Origin: Todiramphus chloris collaris
Taxonomy: Eukaryota; Chordata; Aves; Coraciiformes; Alcedinidae
Assembly (NCBI GenBank): GCA_025345505.1
Contig: JANVCC010000064.1
Coordinates: 751,759 to 815,758 of the forward strand
Reading direction: 5' to 3'
DNA length: 64,000 bases
Shown one piece after another: positions 1-10,450 of the stretch. The first letter of the stretch is position 1. Each line of letters opens with the position of its first letter. The translations under genes were made by a program, and so were the position numbers. The notes under the pieces are model-generated. The model was not told the DNA's origin. It ran no database searches and worked only from the letters and a program-made list of their open reading frames with translations.

Positions 1-2829
1 TCCCAAAGCTCCCCATGCCTCCAAGAAGAAAATAAGTTCCTTATTTATTTTTATTTATTCTTGAGATATTGCCAGAGGCTGGTGAGGCTTGGGGACCCAA
101 ATCTGCTGAGTGAGGTGGTGGTTATTTTGTTTCTCTGCTTTTCCCCACCGAAGGGCATTTTCCAGCCTCTGCATTGACGGCTGCATCGCCTGCACGGCAG
201 CGTAACTGGGTTTGCAGACAAAGGAGACCGACAGCTTGGTAACGATAGCAAAGTAAATAAATAAAAGTCTGGGTCTGATAAATCTCTTACCAGGGACTCT
301 GATTTAGAGTGGAGGGGGGAAAAGGGAGAAAAAAAAATGGAAAAAAGAGTCTTTTTCAACAATAAAACTTGAAAATCACTGCTGTAAATTGTCAGGGGCA
401 CAGCCATGTCCTCTCTTTGCCATGATAGAAAGAGGACCAAGAGCTCCAAATTATTTGCAGCTCTGGGGGGACACATCCTATCCATGTATGTAGGAGGATG
501 TAAAGGGAATTTCAGCTCAGATAAGGATTTGGTGTGGCAAATAGCACATGGGAAAGATGCTGAGTCAGGGAGGAGGATGGTGGTCTTCATTTATTTGGCG
601 TCCAGATCCAACAGGATCCCTCGCAAGCAGTTTTGGGTTTGATGCTCTGGGCCGATGGGCTCAGGTAAATCAAAATTTAAATAGGAATAAGAAAAAACCC
701 CACACATAGGATTTAAAAAAAAAAAATAGAAGGATTTCCATCAGTCATGATCTGAGCGTGCAACATCAGCGTGGCAGCACCAGGGACAAGCCTGGGGAAC
801 AGCATTAGCAGCGTTTACCGGAACTACATCCCAAAATATTCCCATTACTCCTCAATATGCCGTGTCAGCACCCAGCAGTGAAAAAAGTCCGGGCTGATGC
901 CTTCAGACTTCAGCAGAGCCATAATGGGAAACAAATTGTGCAAGGCTCCCAGGTGCTGGAGTGATGGCAATCTGCATTTGTGCTCTCAAGCGAGCCGGGC
1001 TTCAGCCGGGAATTCGATAAGTACCAGTAGAGTTAATTCTCCGGGAGCATCTCCTTGCTGATGGACAAGATTGACAGCTGTCCATGGAGCTGACAGCTTG
1101 CCATGCGTCCATCCCTGGCAGAAACCGAGACGGAGAAGGGGAGCTGATGGCTCTTGCAAATTTAGGGGAGTAAAAGTCAATGTAAGGAATGGCCAGCCCA
1201 GGGAAGGAAGCAATTTCTTGTGATTTCTATGCCAGGAGTCTTTTAAATTCTGCCAAAAGGGGGGAAAAAGCCACTAAAACTAAAAAGAACCCCAAAACGC
1301 TACAGATGGTGAATGTTTGAGTTATTCCAACCAGCAGCCCTGTGTGCTGACTTGCTCTTTCCCATACATTTACCTTTTTTGTGGCACAAACAGCAGTTCA
1401 ATCTGTCTGGGAGATGCCAGCAGTGATTCATAGGCTGGCTTCTGGAATCACGGAGATGTTCTAAGAAGTCCTGACATATCTCCAGCGACTTTGGTGGATG
1501 GGTTTTATTCACCTTCTTCTCCCCGACCCCTTTGCAGATCCTATTTCCAAGCTTAGTTCTGCCAAAGCCACCAACCCTGCTTTTTAATAAAAGCTGGGCC
1601 TCCTGTATGACTCGAGGATCAAGGGATTTAAGGCAAACCCCATCAATTTTCACATTACTTAGACCCCAAGAACCAGCAGTGCTTCAGCTTGGGGCTTTTC
1701 CTACCTGAAGTTGATTAAAGCAAGAGCTGGAGAGCTGGAAATGAGCCGTAAGAAAAGCTGCACTGAACTTTTCACAGGAGTAAAAGGGGAAAGTGGCCAT
1801 GAATTGCTATTATGCACATCATGTAGTCCCTGCAAGTGCTGATGAGTGGAGTCATACATTCATATAGAGTCAGACAGGAGTCCATTTTTACCTTGCTCTG
1901 GACAGGAAGATGGATATATGGACCATTATATGTTCCCACCTGGAGAAAAGTGGCTTTAGCTTTATGTCCAGAAAGCCCTGGCATTGCTACAGACTTTGGG
2001 GTGTCTCCTTCACCTAATTTTTTTCTCTCTTATCACCTTTCATGGGATGGTATCAAGTAATGTAGACACTGTTCCTCCTGCCTCTTTGAGCATCCTCACC
2101 ATTCTAGGGATGCAGGGATTTGGGAAAAGAGCCTGAATCCTGCAGCGATGCTCTTGGCTTTCCTGTGCCAACCTCTGCATCTCCAAGTCACTCTGAAAAA
2201 TCTCTAGAGTGCCAAATATCCAGATTTCCTCCTCCCCTTAAGTGCTGTGGCTCTGGGCAGGTTTTGACCCTGTGTCAGGTGGGTGGGATTTTTTCTGGTT
2301 TTCTGGATGCTGTGAACAAGACCTTGCCTCATTTCAGCTTAAAAAAAAAGGCCTTTTTTTGGCCGTGGCAGCCCTTGCCCCGGCAAGCAACGCTGTCGTT
2401 TGGGAATATTTGCACTGAGTGCAGTGTAACCATTTGCTTTTTGCATAGAAGCAAAAGGGTTTTTTTTTGGAGGAGAAGTATTTAATTTTAATTAGTGGCC
2501 AAGATTGCTCTTTCTCATCCTCCGCCTCTGTAATCCTTCCCCTTAAATTAAAACGAGATTTTTGTAATTGGAAATTAGCAAAATTATTACAGATGCGCAC
2601 GAAATAGCAGCCTGTATTTGAAGCCCGAGTCCCTGCTCATCCCTTCTAGAGGAAAACTGGGATACAAGTGGCTTCACCCATCCTCTCTGCCTTTTGGGGC
2701 TGGGGCTGGAGACCTCCCCACACCTTTGGGTCAAAACACATGATGTTTAATTGAGTTATCTGAACTCTTCTTCCCTTTCCACCGGGGTGGACTTCTCCCG
2801 AGGTTTTGAACCGAAACAAATTGCCTCTT
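1..2829. other. Non-coding stretch, no gene seen
   Basis: I see no gene here. Open frames of 60-180 codons occur on both strands but overlap one another and match no domain I know. The stretch holds a short polypurine run (311-337), an A-run near 716-727 and an A-run/T-run pair around 2341-2357. No interspersed repeat is recognised. Confidence 0.6.
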
Positions 2830-3289
2830 TTTCTAGTTAGATCTCCCTGGGGCGAAGCTCTGCAGCAAATTAGGTATTAACATCTGTACAGCTCTGTTAT
2901 CCACCATGCCAATCACAGCTCCATAATTGCCCGCAATGTCTTCCCTGAAGGATGCCTGCTTGTATATTTAATAAAACAACCAAACCGGGTCTCAAATTTC
3001 CTTGCTTCTATGAAAAATTCATTGCTGCCGTTCCCAGAAAGTGTTGATCCGTCGTGCTCCTGCCACCGGCTGCGAGGGGAAACCCTGAGCCCAAGGAGAT
3101 GCCGGCAGCGTGAGGGTGTTGAGCGGCTCCTCTCCCAGCACAGCCCTAGCGATGTGCCTGGGGGATGCAGGGGGGAAACTGAGTCAGGGAAACGAGAAGC
3201 AGACAGAGGATTCGGGGTGAAAAAAACCCAGGGAAAGGAATCTCCCTCTTTGCAGTCTCAGTTGGGTGACTTCAAATATTCTCCGAGTC

Positions 3290-3620
3290 TAGAAGTGAGT
3301 TTTAACGGCACCGGTTGGGGCTTTCCAAGCTCCTCGGCGACTCGAGCGCTGCCGGCAAGCGATTTCAAGCCCGTCTGCTAAAATATGCGCCCGAAAATGT
3401 AGCGTAAATTGTATATTTGATTGTAAAAATTGCAGTTCATGCTGTGTTGCTTAGTGACATGAATCATCCGGCAGTAGGGCAGAATATTAATGCTCCGCTT
3501 CTGTAAGGAGCTGACACGGAGCAGCCTAGGTAAGGATTTATCTACCAACCGAATGTTGTTCCCAGGAGAGAGGCACAAGCAATTCTGCATAATAAACGCA
3601 TTCCTCGGCTGCGGGATAGA
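3290..3620. promoter_or_regulatory. Candidate conserved non-coding element
   Basis: The left part (about 3300-3390) is CpG-dense, with roughly a dozen CpGs in 100 bases. The right part is AT-rich, with 'GCTTAGTGACATGAATCATC' and 'AATATTAATG' cores. No simple repeat or transposon is visible. In bird and mammal genomes, CpG retention next to AT-rich factor-binding cores is common in conserved enhancers, but conservation itself cannot be seen from one sequence. A 214-codon minus-strand frame (3378-4022) overlaps this patch and has no recognisable domain, so I do not call it a gene. Confidence 0.28.
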
Positions 3621-4866
3621 CGGACGGACGCAAACCAGGGGAAAATTCATGCCCCTGCTTCTTGGTGACAAACTGGCTAGAAGAGGCTGGTGCAGAGGAA
3701 AGGAGGAGGGTGAGTTTTCCACCTGAGTTTGCGATGCTGATAGAGAAATAAAGGCGTTCGAGAGCGCACAGGCAGAGCAGTGTTGATCAGTCATCATTAC
3801 CCTCCGAAATCTGAAACGAAGGGGAAGATTCATAGCAAAGTTTTGCTTCAGAGTGGTACTATTAGGGAGCACTTTTTTTCTCAGAAGTGGGTTTTGCAGG
3901 CCGAACATCATGAGCTCCACTTTTCTGGGGGGAAACTGAGGCACGTCCCACGGCAAGCTCAGGGTGGCTTTGAATGTGGCTGAGCATCCAGGAGGTGATG
4001 CACAGAGCTGTGTCCCTCCCATTTTTGGAGCTTGGCCATTGCATATTTAGCTTTACCATCCCTTCCAGATCTTTAAACTACATACCATCCCACATCAGGT
4101 GGGGTGAAGCTACCCCGAGTCCCACCCTGGGGCCTGGCAGCTCCCAAAGGATACAGAAGTCCTTGGGGGTACATCTGGTGCTAGGTGCTATACAAAAAGG
4201 CACTGGACTCTCTGAAATCACCCTCTCCCATCTTCAGAGCTGAGCAGACAGCTGGCAAGTTGGGAGGGGAGACACATTTAATAGTAATTAGAGACGTTAA
4301 TAATGGAGCAGATGATGATCTGGGGCGCAGGGAGATTAAAGGCGAGATTTGCCAAAGGGGTTTAGATGCACGAGGCCAATTAAAAAAGAACAAGAGGAAT
4401 TAGACTAAATTGAGACTGAGTTCCCAAATCCCTTAAGCCTTGACAATAGAAGAAGGGAAAACCGAGCTCTGCCTGTCTTCTGCTACATCCCAGCGCTGGA
4501 TCAGGCCCCGCAACAGTCATCGCAGTGTTGATCTGTAGGCCAAAAGTGATGAGCAGAGCTCAGCAGGACCATATCCACAATGGGCTGTGATGCTGGGTGG
4601 TCAGATGGTACTTGGGGGATGCTCTCAGCAGCTTGGGTGACGCTCATCTCAGCACGTGCCATCGCCAGAGTTACCTGCTCCTCCTGCCAAACCGCAGCTC
4701 TGCGAAGCCTCCCTGGACACATCCTCTTCTTCCCAACAAGCTCTTATCTTCCCATAGCTGCTTCCTCAGGCATTACAAATACCACGTTCCCTATTTTCCC
4801 CAAATGCTCCAGAGGGGAAACTGGGCATTTAATTTCCAAATACACCCTTTGGAATTTCTGTACTTT
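3621..4866. other. Non-coding stretch, no gene seen
   Basis: Unique-looking sequence with no recognisable exon, RNA gene or repeat. Overlapping chance frames are present on both strands. Confidence 0.55.
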
Positions 4867-4886
4867 CCCCCCACCCCCCCCACCCC
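4867..4886 (-). repeat. C-run block (G-quadruplex-prone on minus strand)
   Basis: Three C runs of 6, 8 and 4 are separated by single A residues. On the minus strand this gives G4-T-G8-T-G6. The 8-run can supply two G-tracts, so the four tracts of a canonical quadruplex are available. It is followed by a short AAT microsatellite (about 4908-4919). Confidence 0.6.
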
Positions 4887-5237
4887 GCTGCTGCCAAAGT
4901 GGTTGTAATAATAATAATTAATCACACGCAAAGCTCGTTCTTTTGAATGGGGCAATATTAATACTAGTTGGCAAGCTAGATCGTGCTTTACAGACTTTAA
5001 CTAATTAATCCTCAGAACAACAGAAGGTGCTTTTTAACACCCTAATTGTGACGAGCAGGGTAACATCCCTGGGATAAAACCCTTCCTTCCTACCCAAAAA
5101 AGAGATGGCTCGGGTTTGGGGGCTGCAGGAGTTGCTCAGGAGCATCCCAGCAGGACCAGAATCACCTCATGCTGTAGATCTGAACATGTTTAAAATAAAA
5201 GAAATTAAATCATGTAACTGGAAGGTTGTAAAGCAGA

Positions 5238-5261
5238 GGGGAGCGGGAGTCTTGGGGTGGG
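5238..5261 (+). other. Canonical G-quadruplex motif
   Basis: Four G-tracts (GGGG, GGG, GGGG, GGG) are separated by loops of 3 (AGC), 6 (AGTCTT) and 1 (T) bases. This fits the standard G3+N1-7 rule on the plus strand. No promoter or exon is evident next to it. Confidence 0.6.
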
Positions 5262-5758
5262 ATGTGCAGAGCAGGGAGCAGCACAACGGCCCTATTTTTG
5301 AAGAGGTCCCTTTCCACCACGGATCTGCTCCTTTAATGATTAATAGTTTATTCCACTTTCCCCTCTAATTTACTGACTTGTTCATTTTGTATTTTGTTTT
5401 CTCTCTCAACTAGAACAATGGGAGGGTTTTGAAGCTGGAGATGTAATAACGCCAGAGTCTTCAGCTTCCCCGTTATGATTCCTCATTATAAAGTTATTTC
5501 CCCGCGATTTGAAATATAAATGATGCCTTTGATGTCTGCATTTTTAGAAATTGGTCTTTTTAATTTCCTCCTTTTAATTTTTCTGCCAACAAGATGCTCT
5601 TCCCCGCACACACGCACTCCCCACCCCAACCACCAGCACCGCTTAACTCAACCCCACTGCTCCGCTGCGGCGTTGTAAACACGGCTTGGGCAGAATAAAT
5701 AAAATGCCTCGAATTGCAAGATTTTGCTTTGAACAAATGGGATAATTGGGGCAGCTGG

Positions 5759-5834
5759 AAAAAAAAAAAAAAGAAAAAAAAAAAAAAAAAAAAAAAAGGC
5801 TTGAATGTGATTTCTTTTTTTTTTTTTTTTTTTT
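5759..5834. repeat. Inverted A-run / T-run pair
   Basis: An A-tract (5759-5797, interrupted by one G at 5773, with a pure run of 24) is followed after 17 bases by a T-tract (5815-5834, 20 T). The two tracts are complementary and could form an approximately 20-bp A:T stem with a 17-base loop. Origin is unclear: two opposed retrocopy tails, or independent slippage. No retrogene body is recognised on either side. Confidence 0.75.
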
Positions 5835-7169
5835 AAAAGCAAGGGGAAATAAAGCCCAAACCTCCCTCCTTTTGAGCTTTTATCAATAAATGAGAGGCTT
5901 CAAGCCCATCTGGGTGAGGAGCGCTGTCAGATGTCCCTCTGAGCTGTGTCCCTGCCACCAGCTCCAGCTCCTTTTCCCCCCCAGTTTGCAGCGGTGGGGC
6001 AGGATGGGGGGTTGCGATGTGTCAGCAGGGGGGAAGTGCACGCTCTAGATAAGCCTCTGCCAATTTTGCTCGAAACTTCCATAATTAAAAGCCCTGCTGC
6101 TGGGGTGACGCCAGCTCCCGCTATCATTTCCTAGGCGTGCAGATATTTCAACCTTTGCTTGAGCCTTGCTCCATAGGGCAGCAGGGACGTATAGAAGAAG
6201 GTATGTGGGTATATAAGGAATCATTTCCCCACCAGCATCCCTGTGTGGATGAACATCCCGTCTCTGATAAAGCATTTTCTTGGCAGAGCTGGGGTTTGTA
6301 GGCAGGAGGGAGCCCACGAGAGCCAGGCTCTGCCTGCCTGATGCCGGCGATAAAACCCCCAGTTGCTGTGAGTTTAATTAAAAACTCCTCGCTGGCGTGG
6401 CGAGGGCCCACCCTTCGCTGGCGGGCGGATCAGCGGCAGCGGGTTCAGCGAGGTGGGTTTTATCCGGAGCAGTGACTGATAGAGCGCGGGAGAGAAGGCG
6501 GCACCTTTGGGTGCAAATTGGGAAGAGGGGAGAGGAACATTGCTGCCAGCCCGACCTGGCAGCATCCCCCAGGATTGCTGGGGAGATAGAAGATGATTCC
6601 TGAACAGCGGGACCGGACTTCTGCCAAGGCAGATAAGTCAAGGGGAAAGCGCTGCTTTATTGTGCTTTTATTTCTTCGGTTTAACATTTCCCTCGCCTCC
6701 TCCTCCGGCTGGATTTCCAGGGGTGATGTGTCTCATCAGTGCTGAATCCCCCGGGAAAGCAGGGAGATTAAGGATGTCCTGGATGCACGACCCTGCACTG
6801 AGTTTGTCCGAGGGATGCTGGAAGAAGCACCTCCTTGAAAAATGAATGTCAAGTCAGGGTATTCCTCTAGCCGGTCGTATATTCAGAAATCATGGCTGGT
6901 TGGGGATTAAAACTGGTATCTGGCCACCATGAGCAGCAGTTCCATGGCAGGGAGAAAGCCCAGTTCACCAGCTGCTTAAACAAAAGTGGAAAAGGAAGGC
7001 TTAGGAGCCGAGCAGAACTCTCAGAACACTTAAGTCCCCATGAAAACTCCCAAACCCGGGGCAATTTGGTCAGATATCATGCAAAGCCCAACATCATTAT
7101 CCCAGCACCGGGGACTGAGCATCCCTGCGAGGTCACAGAACATCCCCGATAACTTTCCTGGCTTCATGT
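5835..7169. other. Non-coding stretch with a short CpG-dense patch
   Basis: No gene is seen. Positions 6385-6505 hold about 13 CpGs in 120 bases, immediately after a homeodomain-like TTTAATTAAAAA core near 6371-6382. Positions 6030-6140 combine AGATAAG (GATA-type) and TAATTA cores. These are weak regulatory hints only. Confidence 0.4.
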
Positions 7170-7560
7170 CACACGAGTACCTTGAAACAAGCTGCAAATT
7201 AAGATGAGAGTGGGTGAGATTGTATTTAAACTCTGTATTATGCTTGTTCTTAACAGCCCCCCGAGCTGGGCATATTATTATTTTATAAAAATAGGATATT
7301 AGACAGAGAATCAGGCTCAGATGAAAAATTTAACAGCGAGTGCAGTTTAAGTTTTCATGTTGTAACGATGTCCGGAGAATGGATGTCTTCTTGAGAAGGA
7401 CAAACCACGAATTAAAGTGATAGTCAGATGATAAAAACCTTCGCTTAAAATATATATTTCTTCCCCATGTTATTAATAACATGCGAGATGAATATTTTAA
7501 ACTGGATGAATTTTAAAAAATGTCATTTCCAAGCCAGATTGAAAGCGTTTTGCTGAGATT
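7170..7560. promoter_or_regulatory. Candidate conserved non-coding element with palindrome
   Basis: An AT-rich patch is flanked by GC-richer DNA and contains an 18-base perfect palindrome at 7466-7483 (CATGTTATTAATAACATG). It also has several TTAAA/ATTAA cores and an AGATAAAA-like stretch. The palindrome core GTTATTAATAAC resembles dimeric homeodomain or HNF1-type targets (GTTAATNATTAAC is the known HNF1 consensus) without matching exactly. Functional status is inferred. Confidence 0.3.
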
Positions 7561-10199
7561 ACAGCACCGGGGTTGGGGGGAAGGATCCCTCCCTGTATTC
7601 ACTGCAAGAGCATTATGTATATTTTATAGCTGTTCGATATAAATACCACTTTCCTCCCCCTTCCTCATCCTCATCCCATTTCTGGGGTTTGTTTGCACTT
7701 TGGAGCCAATACTAGCCTGGTTACTTTCAAAGGAGGCAGGGGTTTGCTCTGGGATAGTCAAGGAAAAAAGCCCTTTTTGCCGGCAAAAATGCCAACCCTA
7801 ATGGATGTTACATTTCTAAAGGGCACAGGAGAGGCTCCGTGCCGGGTCCTCGTGCACCAGAGCAGGAGGGAGAAGTCCATAACTCACTGCCGGGCCTGGG
7901 ATGCATAATTTATCCCTTGCAATTCTCCATCAATTGGTTATTAAAAGTGCTCTCCCTGTGATGGGCTGTATTAAGTATGTACCAGGGAAGAGATAAATCT
8001 AGTTCCCAAGGTAACTAACTCCCAATTACGGTCCACAGGGAAAACTTTGCTTGCTTTGCCACAAAAGGCTGCTTTTTTTTGCCCATTTGTGGGTCAAAAA
8101 TGAACACTTTGTTGCAAAGGAAAACAGCATCCCCATCTGTAACCTCCATGAAGGTCCCTGCATCCTCATAGGCTCCCCAGTGTCCGCAGGAGTGTGGCTA
8201 TAACCATATATTGCAAAATAAAGCTGGGGGCTGGATCTGGTGGCATCCAGGGCATCATTTTTGCAGAGCTCAAACAGGCAAAGAGCCTGCCGATGAGGCA
8301 CAAAGAGCATCCTGGCGTCACTGAGCTGAGCGAAATGGAAATAATTAAGAAAAAAATAATAATTTCCCTGAGCAAAGCACGCTCGGAGCAGCCATTCCCT
8401 CCCCGCTAAATGCCAAGGATCGGAGCTCGGGGTCTCGTTGCTGTAATGACCATGAGCTGATGGAGAAACTCACTGGGGGCAGAAGAACAGATTCTGGAGA
8501 AGAAAATTGCTCGTGCTGGAGAATATTCAGCTCTGGGAGGCTGCAGCGCTGGGGGCAACAAGGGGTGGCATTTGCGAGGCAAAGGTGCCCTGGGCTGCTC
8601 GGGAAGGAGATGGGGGAGTTAAATTCCCTTGCTCTGATTGCAGGATGATTGTGTGCCAGCAGTTTGTGTAGTTTTTTTTCCTTCTTGATGTGGTTATTTG
8701 GATGTAATCCACCTTTTCTTGCTCTTTATCCTGCGAGTTTCAGGTTTGCACAGTGGCTGGTGCCCTCAGATGCATTTTTCAGAGGGTGAACTGGAGGGAA
8801 GAGGTTGAAGCACTTGCCCTTTACTTACAGCAAGAAATAAAAGTCCTAAACAATCCATCATAAGTAATAAAATTTAAAAGGCCAGAGCAAGTGGTTTCTC
8901 TATGCCCAAATTCCACTGGTTCCCTATGGAAAACCATATCCAGCAGCTCCAGCTCTGGGTTTCCCCATCCTTCCCTCCCATAAGGTTGGTTTTCTTGCAA
9001 GATTGTGATGTGTTCTTATTTTCAGGCATTTTTGACCCCCAGCAATTTTAGTGCCCCCATTTCCTCACGCTTAGCAGCATACACCCAGACCCTGGGATGA
9101 CTTGCAGCTCTCCTCATCCTACTTCTGCTTATTGGGCATCATCTCCAATCTGGAAGAATCCTGCTCCATAAAAATGTACCACTGCTACAATCCCACTGTG
9201 AAAACAAAAGCAGAAAATAAGGAGGAAAAAAGCCAGTAAAACTAATAAAATGGGAGTGTTGGTGTATGCAGGTCCAAATGGTGAAAGCTGCTGCTCTTTG
9301 GCCATAAAGAAAGCGGAGCAGCTGTGGACACATAAACATCTGAGTGGGGATGTTTAAATAATTCAGGCAAAGAGATGAATAAAAAAGCAAAAGCTTGTCC
9401 AAAGGAGGGGAACAGCTCAGGAGGCAGCAGATCCAAGCAGAGGGAGGCTGGACTGGGCTGAACCCAGCGGCTGAGAGGAAAGGGTCAGAACCAGCCCACT
9501 TCTGGATCCTTTCCTCCACCTTGTAGAGATGACATCAATAGATGGCACTCCAGAACTGCTCCTTCCTCCTACAGCAAATCCTCTGTGGATGGTGGAGAGG
9601 TGATGGGTCAACTAGAGGGGCAACTTTTGGAGCAATAGGAGCTTGCAGCCCTCCTTGCCTCACTTGGAAAGGCCCAGCCACCAGCTCAAACTGCTTTGGG
9701 TGTCCAGGCATGACAAGGACTCGTTTAAGAATAGAATAAAAATCACTAAAGACTTTACAAGGACACGGAACAAGGCTGATGTTGGGATAATCCAGCATTC
9801 CCATCTCCAGTGCTCCCCAGTGCTGGCGCAAGGGTAAAAAGCCCAGGGAGACAAGGAGGGCGAACCCCCCCCCTTAACCTCCTGCACCAAATTGCTTTTA
9901 CTTGATAGTTTAGGTCAGCTTCAAGTAGGTCACAAGGATGTGTGTATCTTCAGAATAAAGTCTTTAATCGGCTGATGGATATGAAAAAATAAATTACAGT
10001 GGCAAAATGTAATAAACGTTAAAGGGAAAATGATGAGGGTAATATAACTACATTGATTTAACTAGGATGATATAGAGGAATTGTCTGGTTTATAGGTCTT
10101 TAGATGTCTATTAGTGGCTCTGTATTAAGGAATAGGGCTGTTCTCTTGATATACTTAAGAGCTGTCAGTAATTCCTATTTCACAGTCCAGTGCCTCAAT
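7561..10199. other. Non-coding stretch, no gene seen
   Basis: No recognisable exon, RNA gene or interspersed repeat. Chance frames of 60-126 codons occur on both strands, mostly minus around 9139-9890, with no known domain. Confidence 0.55.
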
Positions 10200-10450
10200 T
10201 CAGAAAGTGCGGTGCAGCCCCAGCGACCCTATCCCGGGCTCACTGGAGGGTGACCGCCTGCCAAAGCTTTCCTTTCCGTGCCGGCAGCGAGCTAAGCAGC
10301 CAGATCATTCAGACCCACGCTGCTGCGGCGAAGAAGAGGAGCCGGCGGTCCCCTCCCCGGGGACTGCGGTGGCATTTGTTTTAATAACTCCTTCGGTACG
10401 CCCCGTTACTGCCTCCGCTGCGGGGAAATCCAGCTTGACCCCCAAGGCTT
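10200..10450. promoter_or_regulatory. Short CpG-rich block (CpG-island-like)
   Basis: By hand count there are about 19 CpGs between 10200 and 10430 in GC-rich sequence. This is close to the number expected without CpG depletion, whereas the surrounding kilobases are strongly CpG-poor. It is flanked by AT-rich DNA on both sides and lacks repeat character. It could be a small CpG island, for example a distant promoter, non-coding RNA start or enhancer. It is shorter than most annotated islands, and no initiator or exon can be asserted from the sequence. Confidence 0.35.

Noticed and set aside
3378..4022. 214-codon minus-strand open frame, the longest in the window
   Set aside because: No recognisable domain or signal sequence, overlapped by frames on the plus strand, and no upstream promoter or splice context. 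Length is plausible by chance over six frames of 64 kb.
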